From positions 1 through 24,724 of the forward strand of contig CAZDAD010000011.1 in assembly GCA_964503715.1 (NCBI GenBank): a DNA stretch of 24,724 bases, written 5' to 3'. The notes beneath the pieces are model-generated. The model had not been told where the DNA came from, made no database searches, and was given only the letters and a program-made list of their open reading frames with translations. Both the position numbers and the translations under genes were made by a program. Every line of letters starts with the position of its first letter. Positions within the stretch are counted from its first letter, which is position 1. Below, piece after piece: positions 14,681 to 23,456 of this stretch. The DNA comes from JARIHD01 sp964503715. Its GTDB lineage: Bacteria > Patescibacteriota > Saccharimonadia > Saccharimonadales > UBA4665.

Positions 14681-17422
14681 ATGGCTGATTTGAAAAACTC
14701 TGGACCACGTCGTCCACACAGGAACGCTTTTACGACAAAAAGCGGCAAGACTATTAAACTACATCGTAGTATATCCGATAAGTTCCGCGCCAAGCGAGAA
14801 ATGCGCACCAGAAGGCGCGCTGCCTATATGGCAACATTGCCAAAGAATCCATTTCGCCGAGCGCTATACAGGCTTCACCCAAAGCGACAGTTCAAATACT
14901 GGTTTAGTCGAGAGGGCGGTATCATGGCCCTCAAGATTATGGGAATATGTATTGTTGTTGGTTTTTTGTTCATAGTTGGTATCTTTGCCTATTTCCGTAA
15001 AGATTTACCAAACATCAACGATATTAGTGGTCGCAAACTGGGCGGCAGTATTACCTACTATGATCGGACGGGTCAGACTGTATTGTGGCAGGATTACGAT
15101 GCCGTCAAGCGTGTACAAGTAAAGGGAGACAAGATATCCAAGTACGTCAAGCAGGCCACTATCGCCATCGAGGATAAGAACTTCTATAAGCATGGTGCTT
15201 TTGATACACAAGGCATAATGCGCGCCGTCGTCAGAGATGTTACTAATCGCAGCGGACGAGTTGAGGGTGGTTCTACTATTACCCAGCAGCTCGTGAAGCT
15301 TAACCAAAGCTGGACCAATGACCGAACTGTCACCCGTAAGGTAAAGGAATTAATTCTAGCCGTTGAGCTCGAGCGTGAATACTCCAAAGAAGAGATTTTA
15401 ACGGGATATTTGAACATTGCTCCATACGGTAATGTTCAATATGGGGTAGAGACTGCCGCTCGTGATTATTTCAACAAGTCTGCAGCCGACCTGACATTAG
15501 CTGAGTCGGCTTTCCTGGCAGCAATACCCCAGGCTCCTTCCCGATTTTCGCCGTACGGTCCCAACTACAACCCGCAGAAGCTGACTTGGCGCCAGCAGTA
15601 CATTTTGGACCAAATGGCCGATCAGGGCATGATCACCAAAAAAGAGGCTGATGAGGCCAAGAAGGTTGACGTCTTATCAACCGTCAAACCACCATCACCT
15701 AAATACAATGGCATCAAAGCGCCCTACTTCGTACTAGCTGCCAAAAATGAACTAGAAGAAAAATATGGCGATAAGACTGTCCAACGTGGTGGTTGGCAGG
15801 TCACTACGACCGTAGACCTCAAGCTCCAGGAATTAGCAGAGCAGCAGGTAAGCAAAGGCATATCTCAGGTTAAGCGTCAAGGTGGTGACGTTGCCGCCTT
15901 CGCAGCAATAGATGTTGAAGCAGCAGAACTCGTAGCTATAGTTGGCGGCCCTGATTTTAACAACCCTGAATACGGCCAGCTAAATTACACTCAGACTTGG
16001 CTGCCTCCAGGCTCTAGCTTTAAGCCATATGACTACACCGCTCTCATCAATGAAACTACCAATACTGGAGCAGGCTCGGTACTATACGATGTACAGGCAC
16101 CGCTACCAGGCTGGCCATGTACAAACAAGGCCAGGCCAAAAGATGGCGGTAACTGCCTTAACGACTATGATTTCCGCTATCCTGGGCCGCTAACAGTACG
16201 TTATGCACTTGGTGGTTCACGCAACGTTCCTGCAGTCAAAGCCATGCTGACCCCAGGCGTTAACAAGACTATAGAGATTGCCGAGTCAATGGGCCTCAAA
16301 AGTGGCTACAAATGTTTTTCGGACACTTCGTTCAAAAAGGAAACCCAGTGCTACGGTTCTTCAGCCATCGGTGACGGCGCCTATCTGCACTTAGATGAAC
16401 ATGTCAACGGCTATGCCACCCTATCCAGAATGGGTGTGTACAAGCCTGCAACCTATATCAAAAAGATTGTTGATGCCAAAGGCAAGGATATATCACTTGC
16501 TGAAAGGCCAACAAAGCAGGTAATCAAGCCAGACTCCGCCTACATAATAGACGATATTCTTAGTGACCCCAATGCAAGCTACCTCAGGCCAGATCGTAAG
16601 TTCCATAACTACAAAGGCTGGAAGTTCGGCATAAAGACTGGTACAACCAACGACGCCAAGGACGGCCTGATGATGAGCTTTTCAACCAAGTACGCTGCAG
16701 GTGTATGGGTCGGCTACCACAACCGTCAGCGCGAAATGTCGGGCGCCATGGAGAACATGACTCAGCCGATTATTCAGGGCTGGATGCGCGGTGCTCATGA
16801 CGGATTGACACCAAAGAACTGGGAGAAACCAAAGAGTGTTCAGTCGCTAGCGGCTTATGTCATTCGTGCGCACTTCTCGTCTCAGCACGAAGTCCTGCCC
16901 AGTCCAAGTAACGACCTGTTCCCATCTTGGTACAAGGCCCCCGCCAAGCAGGCTGGTGCGCCACAGGTGCGTGATAAGGTCTCGGGCAAGCTAGCAACAT
17001 CGTGTACGCCCGACTTGGCCAAAGAGACAATTGGCAACGGCAACGATAACGCCTTTTCGGCTGACATATTCGTCAATGCCAAGAAAGCCGCCGAAACAAC
17101 AGGCTCGGATGATATCCACAATTGTGACGATGCAAGGCCTAACATTAGCGTCACGCCGCAGACCTGTACTCTAGCGGCCTGCCCAGTCCAAGTATCGGTC
17201 TCACAGGGCACGCATCCTCTAAATAGTGATCAATTCCCAGGCACTGTAGAGCTATACGCCAATGACCAGCTGGTCGGATCACAAAATGTATCGAGTGCTG
17301 ATAATATCCTATTCAGCTACACGCCGAGTGGTCCAGGCAATATCATATTCAGGGCTCGAGTAGTCGATAGCGTTCTTTACGAATCAAGTGTATCTACTTC
17401 TGAGGTTACCGTTTCTCAGTGA
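14681..17422 (+). CDS. Class A penicillin-binding protein (glycosyltransferase/transpeptidase)
   Basis: 913 aa from ATG 14681; an in-frame TTG at 14660 is possible but less likely. Bifunctional enzyme that polymerises lipid II and cross-links peptidoglycan. Domains: a very basic cytoplasmic tail (1-80), one membrane helix (about 82-104), GT51 with IEDKNFYKHG (catalytic Glu164) and EGGSTITQQ (Glu195), then the transpeptidase with SSFK (nucleophile Ser445), SRN (513-515) and KTG (652-654). The C-terminal region (about 810-913) has four Cys residues and an Ig-like beta segment likely outside the cell. It is the only plus-strand gene here. After the UGA stop the frame stays open for 22 Ser/Gly/Pro/Arg-rich codons to a TAG at 17489-17491. 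Confidence 0.96.
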   Translation: MADLKNSGPRRPHRNAFTTKSGKTIKLHRSISDKFRAKREMRTRRRAAYMATLPKNPFRRALYRLHPKRQFKYWFSREGGIMALKIMGICIVVGFLFIVGIFAYFRKDLPNINDISGRKLGGSITYYDRTGQTVLWQDYDAVKRVQVKGDKISKYVKQATIAIEDKNFYKHGAFDTQGIMRAVVRDVTNRSGRVEGGSTITQQLVKLNQSWTNDRTVTRKVKELILAVELEREYSKEEILTGYLNIAPYGNVQYGVETAARDYFNKSAADLTLAESAFLAAIPQAPSRFSPYGPNYNPQKLTWRQQYILDQMADQGMITKKEADEAKKVDVLSTVKPPSPKYNGIKAPYFVLAAKNELEEKYGDKTVQRGGWQVTTTVDLKLQELAEQQVSKGISQVKRQGGDVAAFAAIDVEAAELVAIVGGPDFNNPEYGQLNYTQTWLPPGSSFKPYDYTALINETTNTGAGSVLYDVQAPLPGWPCTNKARPKDGGNCLNDYDFRYPGPLTVRYALGGSRNVPAVKAMLTPGVNKTIEIAESMGLKSGYKCFSDTSFKKETQCYGSSAIGDGAYLHLDEHVNGYATLSRMGVYKPATYIKKIVDAKGKDISLAERPTKQVIKPDSAYIIDDILSDPNASYLRPDRKFHNYKGWKFGIKTGTTNDAKDGLMMSFSTKYAAGVWVGYHNRQREMSGAMENMTQPIIQGWMRGAHDGLTPKNWEKPKSVQSLAAYVIRAHFSSQHEVLPSPSNDLFPSWYKAPAKQAGAPQVRDKVSGKLATSCTPDLAKETIGNGNDNAFSADIFVNAKKAAETTGSDDIHNCDDARPNISVTPQTCTLAACPVQVSVSQGTHPLNSDQFPGTVELYANDQLVGSQNVSSADNILFSYTPSGPGNIIFRARVVDSVLYESSVSTSEVTVSQ

Positions 17423-17495
17423 AGCGTTACTTCTGGCGGTAGCCCGCAGAGTACAAGCCCTAGCCCTAGGAGAGGCAGAGGCAACAACTAGATAT

Positions 17496-17530
17496 AAAAA
17501 CAACCAGCCGCATATGACTGGTTGTTTTTT
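17496..17530. terminator. Bidirectional intrinsic terminator
   Basis: 12-bp stem AAAAACAACCAG (17496-17507) / CTGGTTGTTTTT (17518-17529) with a 10-nt loop; T-rich on the plus strand and equally on the minus strand. It separates the converging PBP and PIN-TRAM genes. Confidence 0.92.
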
Positions 17531-17555
17531 GTTACGAGTTATTTAGATAGGAACG

Positions 17556-18446
17556 CTATTGTAGGTGCCTTAGAGAAGCCACTCGGCTGCCATTACCGCT
17601 CGAACGAAAACGGTTCTGGATTCTATTGTTCGAGGCTTTTCTGGCTGAGGGCTTTGCCACGGCAGGTTTGATGTTCAGTTTAGGAGCCGATGTTTGACTG
17701 CGACCTTGGGTCTGTGCGCTAGGCTGGCGGCGGCTGCTCTCGCCACCAAAGGTCTCCGAACCTTGCTTGATTTGGCCAAAGACCATCTTGCCAGCAACTG
17801 TCTGGTGCATACGAGTGACAATGACAGGCATAATCTTACCAATATACTTTGACGCACCATCGACCACAATCATAGTCCCATCATCTAAATAGCCAACACC
17901 CTGATCACGACCGCTGCCCTTTTGGATAATCTTAATGTTGAGTGTTTCACCAGGCAATGTGATTGGCCTTAGTGCACCAGCTACTTCGTTAACATTCAGA
18001 ACCTTTACTCCCTCTACCGCAGCTACCTTGCCCAGGTTGTAATCGGTGGTATAGAGAGCGGCGTTAATCTTTCGGGCTAGAAAAACAAGCTTATCATCGG
18101 TAGCCTGCGCCATCTCAGCAGTGATCAGGGTTCTATCAACGGTAACATTGGCAGGTGAACTATCCTGTAACTGATGAGCTATATCTAGGCCAAACCTCGC
18201 CCTTTCACGTTTATGTGAATCATTACCATCAGCCAACAGCTGCAATTCGTTCAGGATGAACTGAGGAATTATAAGGTCATCAGCTACAAATCCACTATTT
18301 ACAAGCTCGACTATCCGCCCATCAATAAGTGCGCAGCTATCCAAAATTATTCGGCGTGATTTTTTTATAGCGAGACGTCCCTCACTCTTAGTAACCAAAA
18401 AATATGCTATCAAAACTAGCAAAATTATTTCTATAAAATCTAACAT
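17556..18446 (-). CDS. Membrane-anchored PIN-TRAM RNase, YacL-like
   Basis: 296 aa. One N-terminal membrane helix (about 3-20), a PIN nuclease domain with acidic residues Asp36 (ILDSCALIDGRI, also Asp42), Glu67 (ILNELQLL), Asp117/118 (QATDDKL) and Asp135 (YTTDYNL), a TRAM domain (about 164-225; ETLNIKIIQKG and GYLDDGTMIVV), and a basic low-complexity tail (230-296, rich in Ser, Arg, Gln). B. subtilis YacL usually has several membrane helices; this one has a single one. Its ATG overlaps the radA stop by one base (TAATG), so translation is coupled. A radA-yacL pairing is also known in Firmicutes. Likely an RNA endonuclease acting at the membrane; substrate unknown. Confidence 0.88.
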   Translation of the reverse strand: MLDFIEIILLVLIAYFLVTKSEGRLAIKKSRRIILDSCALIDGRIVELVNSGFVADDLIIPQFILNELQLLADGNDSHKRERARFGLDIAHQLQDSSPANVTVDRTLITAEMAQATDDKLVFLARKINAALYTTDYNLGKVAAVEGVKVLNVNEVAGALRPITLPGETLNIKIIQKGSGRDQGVGYLDDGTMIVVDGASKYIGKIMPVIVTRMHQTVAGKMVFGQIKQGSETFGGESSRRQPSAQTQGRSQTSAPKLNIKPAVAKPSARKASNNRIQNRFRSSGNGSRVASLRHLQ

Positions 18447-19813
18447 TATTCCCTTTCTAGGAATTGGTTGAGAGCGCTTCGGACATCACTAACACCTTTT
18501 AGAAAAGTGTTCTTACCGCCTTTTTGCAGCTGCGGTCCAATTGCGGCCTCAAAGCCGAGTTTTTTAGCCTCGGCGATTCTCTTTTCGATGTGGGGTACGT
18601 GCCTGACTTCGCCACTTAGGCCAATTTCGCCAAATACGACGGCGTTGGTCTTGAGCTGTAATCCCTTGGTGGCTGAGCCGATAGCCATACATACGGCCAA
18701 ATCGGCTGCGGGCTCAGTGATACGCATACCACCCACAATGTTTATATAAATATCTTTGTCGGCAAGTGAAAGTTTGGTTCGACGCTCAAGCATCGCTACC
18801 AGCAGATTAACACGGTTCAAATCAATACCGCTTGCCGCTCGTTTAGGATACCCGTAACTAGTCTTATTTACAAGAGCCTGTACCTCCACTAATAGCGGTC
18901 GAGTGCCTTCTAGGGTAGCCAGTACCACAGACCCGTCAGATACTTTGCGTTCTGCCAATAGAGCTGCTGAGGGGTTATCAACAGTCTTTAGACCTTTGTC
19001 ATCCATCTCGAGTATAGCCGACTCTGTCGTGGGTCCAAAACGATTCTTGGTAGCTCTCAGAATCTTGAAACCGCCGTATTTGTCACCCTCAAATTGAAGA
19101 ACCACATCAACCACGTGTTCAAGAATCTTCGGTCCCGCAATCGAACCTTCTTTGGTAACATGACCAACCAGTACAACAGCTATGTCATTGGCTTTGGCGG
19201 CTGCCAATATTAAATGAGTACTGTTAGTGATCTGGGTTATGCTGCCTGCCGCCGAGCTAACAGCTGATGTTGCCACAGTTTGAATTGAATCGACTATAAC
19301 AACATCATACGATCCTTCAGATATCGTCTTGGCGATATCGTCACTACTGGTTGATGTCGCCAATTGCAATTTTGATGCAGCTGCCACTCCTAAGCGTTTG
19401 GCACGCATACCTACCTGATGTGCTGATTCTTCACCGCTGACATAAAGCGTCCGATTCTTTGTGGCTAGACTATCTGCTAACTGCAATAACAGAGTGCTTT
19501 TTCCAATACCTGGTTGACCCGCCAGTAGCACGACCCCACCAGGTACTAGGCCACCACCTAGTACTAAATCTACGTCAGACATGCCCGTAACTAAACGCTT
19601 TTGATCATTACTAACGGCCGAGGTGACGTCGGCTGACTGTAAACTTCTGCCACCAGCCGCAGCGACACTCTTAGATAATCCTCCAGTTGACGCCTCGAGT
19701 ACTGCCTCTTCCTGCATGGTGTTCCAAGCGCCACACTGCATACAGCGGCCACTCCAGCTATGGCTTGAGCCACCACAGTCACTACAAACATACCTAATCC
19801 CTTTTTTCGCCAT
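18446..19813 (-). CDS. radA: DNA repair and recombination ATPase RadA
   Basis: 455 aa, full length. RecA-like helicase that promotes branch migration during recombinational repair. Seen: a C4 zinc finger (Cys10, 13, 24, 27 in CSDCGG and CMQCGAW), Walker A GQPGIGKS (99-106), Walker B VVIVDS (171-176), the RadA-specific KNRFG (256-260), and a C-terminal Lon-protease-like domain with GEIGLSGEVRHV. AGAGG lies 5 nt before the ATG. It follows the HExxH gene by 17 nt and overlaps the PIN-TRAM gene, so the three are probably one transcript. Confidence 0.97.
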   Translation of the reverse strand: MAKKGIRYVCSDCGGSSHSWSGRCMQCGAWNTMQEEAVLEASTGGLSKSVAAAGGRSLQSADVTSAVSNDQKRLVTGMSDVDLVLGGGLVPGGVVLLAGQPGIGKSTLLLQLADSLATKNRTLYVSGEESAHQVGMRAKRLGVAAASKLQLATSTSSDDIAKTISEGSYDVVIVDSIQTVATSAVSSAAGSITQITNSTHLILAAAKANDIAVVLVGHVTKEGSIAGPKILEHVVDVVLQFEGDKYGGFKILRATKNRFGPTTESAILEMDDKGLKTVDNPSAALLAERKVSDGSVVLATLEGTRPLLVEVQALVNKTSYGYPKRAASGIDLNRVNLLVAMLERRTKLSLADKDIYINIVGGMRITEPAADLAVCMAIGSATKGLQLKTNAVVFGEIGLSGEVRHVPHIEKRIAEAKKLGFEAAIGPQLQKGGKNTFLKGVSDVRSALNQFLERE

Positions 19814-19830
19814 ATCTACCTCTTATTGTA

Positions 19831-20808
19831 TCATTGAGCAGTCTGCGAGGAGTTAAGCTGGCTGTCAAGCGCTTGTTGCAATTGTTTCTCCTCAAAAGCA
19901 ATAGCATTGCGGGCGTCAACAATGCGATTGTACTCATTAACTAGTTTTCGGGTCACCTCAAGTTCGGCATTGTATGCTGAAACCTTCTGATTATACTTAT
20001 CAACCATAGCGTTGTAACCCGCAGGATCTTGGCGCGAGTTATACTGCTTTAGTTGCTGGGCCATCTGCTTTATAACCTTGAGCTGAGCCTCCAAATTAGA
20101 TTTGCGATAGGCAATCTTGGATTGCAAATCAGTTAGCTGTGAATCATAGGCCTTAACCTGATTCTCACGCCGAGTAAACTCACTCTGGTACGCCTCATTG
20201 TAGCGAACAATTTTTGCACGATCACTAAAGTAGCGTTTATAGTAAGTCTCTATCTCAGGTGTAAGGTTGCGAATCTCAGTCCCCATAATGGAATGTAGCT
20301 CGTTACTAACGTCTGCGCCCTGTTTGCGATAGCTGTCGACCTTGTCTCTTAGACCTTTATCATCCAGCGTATCGTACAAAGCTTCAATCTTTGCATTTAT
20401 ATCCTTTTTTTCGGGCTCCGACAACCTGTCGTAGGCCTGATGGAGCATCTCATGGGCTGCCGTGACCTCACGCACGCCGTTCAGACGTTGGTCGGTGACT
20501 GCGTACAAAAAAATTCCCTGACGATTGCCGTGATAGCAGCCCAATACGGTCGTCTGTTCACTCTTGTCTACGCAAGCCTGATTGAAGGCTGCACGATCAT
20601 CCATCCGAGGGTAATTAACATAAAATAGTCTCTTACCATAATCGGTCATAGTAGTATTGACCGCCAGGGCAGATACATCTGATGGAGCTGTATAGTCACG
20701 CAATTTTAGCCAGTCGCCGATGTTATCTCGGCGCTGCCACACAAATAGATTGACTCCAACAATTAATACCAAGATTAGGATTTCAGCAGTACGACGGGCC
20801 AACTTCAT
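19831..20808 (-). CDS. Membrane-anchored HExxH metalloprotease-like protein with coiled coil
   Basis: 325 aa. One N-terminal membrane helix (about 8-25, MKLARRTAEILILVLIVGVN), so most of the protein should be outside the membrane. A zinc-protease motif HEMLH is at 119-123 within EVTAAHEMLHQAYDRL; Glu170 or His172 (VSNELHSIMGTE) could be the third metal ligand. Two Cys (79 and 91) flank this region. From about 195 to 320 it is a long predicted coiled coil rich in Gln, Lys and Tyr. Family not recognised. No Shine-Dalgarno; TATAAT ends 9 nt before the ATG, suggesting a leaderless message. Protease activity is inferred only from the motif. Confidence 0.75.
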   Translation of the reverse strand: MKLARRTAEILILVLIVGVNLFVWQRRDNIGDWLKLRDYTAPSDVSALAVNTTMTDYGKRLFYVNYPRMDDRAAFNQACVDKSEQTTVLGCYHGNRQGIFLYAVTDQRLNGVREVTAAHEMLHQAYDRLSEPEKKDINAKIEALYDTLDDKGLRDKVDSYRKQGADVSNELHSIMGTEIRNLTPEIETYYKRYFSDRAKIVRYNEAYQSEFTRRENQVKAYDSQLTDLQSKIAYRKSNLEAQLKVIKQMAQQLKQYNSRQDPAGYNAMVDKYNQKVSAYNAELEVTRKLVNEYNRIVDARNAIAFEEKQLQQALDSQLNSSQTAQ

Positions 20809-20817
20809 ACGCTAAAT

Positions 20818-20823
20818 ATTATA
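20818..20823 (-). promoter_or_regulatory. -10 box of the HExxH gene, leaderless type
   Basis: Perfect TATAAT 9 nt before ATG 20808, between the clpC stop and this gene. No good -35 at 17 bp. Transcription would start within a few bases of the start codon. Confidence 0.45.
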
Positions 20824-20843
20824 GTTGTTTGTGTCCAACTAAA

Positions 20844-23336
20844 CTAGCGTTCGCGCAGAGCTTTATAGTCAAGCTTGCCTGCTTTAGCCGACACCTTAAC
20901 TATATCGCCCTTGTGATAGGTGTCGTCTAGTAGAGCTGTGGCCAAGTGGTCTTCTATGGTGTCCTGTATTAAGCGGCGTAGTGGCCTTACGCCATTCTTG
21001 GCGTCATATCCGTTCTCGAGCAGGTATTGCTTGGCAGAAGCATTTAGCTGTATGCCAATGCCTTTACGCTGTAACCTCTGGCTTAATTCCTCAACCTGAA
21101 GGTCTATAATTTGCAGGATATCCTCCTTGGTCAAAGCATGAAAGACAATTGTCTTATCAATACGGTTCAGTAGCTCTGGACGGAGCGCCTTCTTGAGCTC
21201 CTCTAGCACCTTACTACTGTTTCGCTTGTGTAACTCCTCTAAATCGTCAAAATCGCTAGCAGTATCCGCATGGAAGCCAAAGCTTACCTCTTTTTGGAGT
21301 TTATCAGCACCGATGTTGCTCGTCATGATAACGATGGTATTGGTAAAGTCAATCTTGCGACCCTTAGCATCGGTCAGTACTCCATCTTCAAGCATTTGGA
21401 GCAGCATATTGAAGGTATCGGGATGCGCTTTTTCAATCTCATCAAACAACACCAAGCTATATGGATGTCGGCGAATCTTGTCAGTTAGTTGGCCACCGTC
21501 ATCATAGCCAACATAACCAGCGGGGGCACCTACCAAACGCGATACATTATGGTGCTCACCGAACTCACTCATATCTATTTTGACCAGTGAATCTTCGGAT
21601 CCAAAGAATTCACGAGCCAACACTCGAGCTAGTTCGGTCTTTCCGACACCTGTTGGACCAAGAAATATGAACGAACCAATTGGTCGCTTTTCACTACCAA
21701 TGCCCGAACGGTTGCGCCTAATGGCTCTTGATATTGCCTCCACAGCCTCCGACTGACCGATAACATACTTGCCTATATTACCTTCAAGTTCAAGCAGATA
21801 TTTTGCCTCAGAGCGGATTACTTTTTTGACTGGAATACCTGTCATGCGCGCCACAACCTCAGCGGCATCTTCAGATGTTAATGTAATGCGCTTATCATGC
21901 TTATTAGCGCTACGGTGCTTATCCAATGACTCTCTGACCTGACTAGCACGCTGCTTGAAGCGCGCAGCAGTCTCGTAATCTTCAGCATCAACTGCCTCAT
22001 CGATTCGAACATTAAGCAGCTTGAGCTCTTTTTGTAGCTTACGAACTTCTGGGCTAGTCTTGCCCTTGTCTACTCGCAGGTGAGCCGCAGTTTCGTCAAG
22101 CAAATCAATTGCCTTATCGGGCATGAAACGATCCTGAACGTAGCGCTTAGCAAAATGGACAATGTCATCAAGCACTTCATCAGACACCTTTACACCGTGA
22201 AAGTCCTCGTAGTGGGCCCGCAAACCTTTAAGTATAGAGAGGGTTTCGACTATGTTAGTCTCGGGTACCTGAATCGGCTGGAAGCGACGCTCCAGAGCAG
22301 CATCTTTTTCGATGTGCTTAGTGTATTCGGTAGTAGTTGTAGCCCCGATAACCTGAATTTTACCCCTGGCCAAAGCAGGTTTAAGAATATTGCCCGCATC
22401 CATGGCACCCTCAGCTGCACCTGCACCGACTATCAGGTGAAGCTCATCAATAAATAGCACTGTCTTGCGATCATTTTCGAGTTCAACCATCAACTTCTTG
22501 AGACGATCCTCGAATTCTCCACGGTATTTAGTACCCGCTAACATGCCTGCTAGGTCAAGCATAACTATTCGCTTATCCAATAGGCTATCAGGAACGTCCT
22601 CAGCGACTATACGCTGTGCTAAGCCTTCAACGATAGCAGTCTTACCCACCCCTGGCTCACCTATCAAAACAGGGTTATTTTTGGTGCGTCGGTTAAGGAT
22701 GGTTATGACACGTCTAATTTGCGACTCACGACCAACCACGGGATCAAGTTTGTTCTGACGAGCCTGTGCAGTAATATCACTGCCGTAGATGTCCAGCAAA
22801 GTCTTGCGGGCCTTTTTGCCGCGTCTATAAGTTGCGGCACCCGCTGCTTCAGGACCACCTACACCTGGAATGTCTCGATTAAAGAAATGCTCCAAATCAT
22901 GCACCAGCGCGCCAGTATCTATACCTAATTCACGCAGTACCACTGTCGCTCGAGCATTTTTTTGGCTGACTATGCTGTACAGAATATGCTCCGTACCACA
23001 GAACTCTTGGTCAAAATCTTGGGCAGTGTCGTAAGCCATGCGCAAGGTTAACTTAGCCGTTTCGCTAAGCCCTTTCGACGCACCACCTTCCATGACTAGA
23101 ACTTTAGGATCAAGTTTGAGGGCGCGCGAGGCCCTGTCCAATGTAACACCTGCACCTTCAAGAATCTTAGCACCCATACTGCTATTCTGAGCTAGCAAAC
23201 CCAGCAATAGATGCTCAGTGCCGACATAGGCATTGCCATAAGTCCTAGCCATTGCATCAGCATGCTTTAGGCTCTGGAGTGCATTGTTGGTCAGGTGGTT
23301 GAGAAAATCTTGAAAATCTGCCGATCCTGGTGTCAT
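20844..23336 (-). CDS. clpC: Clp protease ATP-binding subunit ClpC
   Basis: 830 aa, typical ClpC. Hexameric AAA+ unfoldase that feeds substrates to ClpP. Domains: double Clp N-domain (about 5-150), AAA-1 with Walker A GEPGVGKT (226-233), Walker B VLFIDELH (293-300) and pore loop KYRG (270-273), a middle region with a UVR motif (about 441-470, VDAEDYETAARFKQRA), AAA-2 with GPTGVGKT (560-567), VLFDEIEKAH (629-638) and pore loop GYVG (607-610). FGF at 686-688 sits where the ClpP-docking loop is expected. GAGGGGAG lies 8 nt before the ATG. The promoter contains a CIRCE operator like that of clpP, so ATPase and protease should be induced together. Confidence 0.97.
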   Translation of the reverse strand: MTPGSADFQDFLNHLTNNALQSLKHADAMARTYGNAYVGTEHLLLGLLAQNSSMGAKILEGAGVTLDRASRALKLDPKVLVMEGGASKGLSETAKLTLRMAYDTAQDFDQEFCGTEHILYSIVSQKNARATVVLRELGIDTGALVHDLEHFFNRDIPGVGGPEAAGAATYRRGKKARKTLLDIYGSDITAQARQNKLDPVVGRESQIRRVITILNRRTKNNPVLIGEPGVGKTAIVEGLAQRIVAEDVPDSLLDKRIVMLDLAGMLAGTKYRGEFEDRLKKLMVELENDRKTVLFIDELHLIVGAGAAEGAMDAGNILKPALARGKIQVIGATTTTEYTKHIEKDAALERRFQPIQVPETNIVETLSILKGLRAHYEDFHGVKVSDEVLDDIVHFAKRYVQDRFMPDKAIDLLDETAAHLRVDKGKTSPEVRKLQKELKLLNVRIDEAVDAEDYETAARFKQRASQVRESLDKHRSANKHDKRITLTSEDAAEVVARMTGIPVKKVIRSEAKYLLELEGNIGKYVIGQSEAVEAISRAIRRNRSGIGSEKRPIGSFIFLGPTGVGKTELARVLAREFFGSEDSLVKIDMSEFGEHHNVSRLVGAPAGYVGYDDGGQLTDKIRRHPYSLVLFDEIEKAHPDTFNMLLQMLEDGVLTDAKGRKIDFTNTIVIMTSNIGADKLQKEVSFGFHADTASDFDDLEELHKRNSSKVLEELKKALRPELLNRIDKTIVFHALTKEDILQIIDLQVEELSQRLQRKGIGIQLNASAKQYLLENGYDAKNGVRPLRRLIQDTIEDHLATALLDDTYHKGDIVKVSAKAGKLDYKALRER

Positions 23337-23381
23337 ACGCTTTTCTCCCCTCTTGTATATTTATTCGTTATTTCAAAAATC

Positions 23382-23412
23382 AAAAGCTGTACCTTATGAT
23401 GATACAGCTTTT
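23382..23412 (-). terminator. Probable nusA terminator overlapping the clpC promoter
   Basis: 10-bp perfect stem AAAAGCTGTA / TACAGCTTTT with an 11-nt loop, followed on the minus strand by GATTTTT, 45 nt after the nusA stop. The clpC -10 box spans one arm and loop, so a message begun at the clpC promoter lacks the 5' arm and would escape termination, while nusA read-through would be stopped. Confidence 0.65.
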
Positions 23413-23428
23413 GGCACTCGGCAGTCAA
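23399..23428 (-). promoter_or_regulatory. clpC promoter with -35 inside the CIRCE spacer
   Basis: -35 TTGACT (23423-23428), 18-bp spacer, -10 TATCAT (23399-23404, 5/6). As at clpP, the -35 hexamer lies in the 9-bp CIRCE spacer. Confidence 0.72.
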
Positions 23429-23437
23429 GAGTGCTAA
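23411..23437 (-). promoter_or_regulatory. CIRCE element (HrcA operator) of clpC
   Basis: TTGGCACTC-N9-GAGTGCTAA: one mismatch to the CIRCE consensus, correct 9-bp spacer. Arms at 23411-23419 and 23429-23437. Confidence 0.88.
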
Positions 23438-23456
23438 TTTACTTTTTCGGCCCCTG

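Noticed and set aside
17420..17422. UGA recoded as glycine (as in Gracilibacteria/SR1)
   Set aside because: UGA ends several other genes here at conserved positions, including a coupled GTGA overlap, and no internal UGA is seen in long housekeeping genes.
22080..22457. 125-codon open frame opposite clpC
   Set aside because: Antisense to a well-conserved part of ClpC; composition and lack of start signals mark it as chance.
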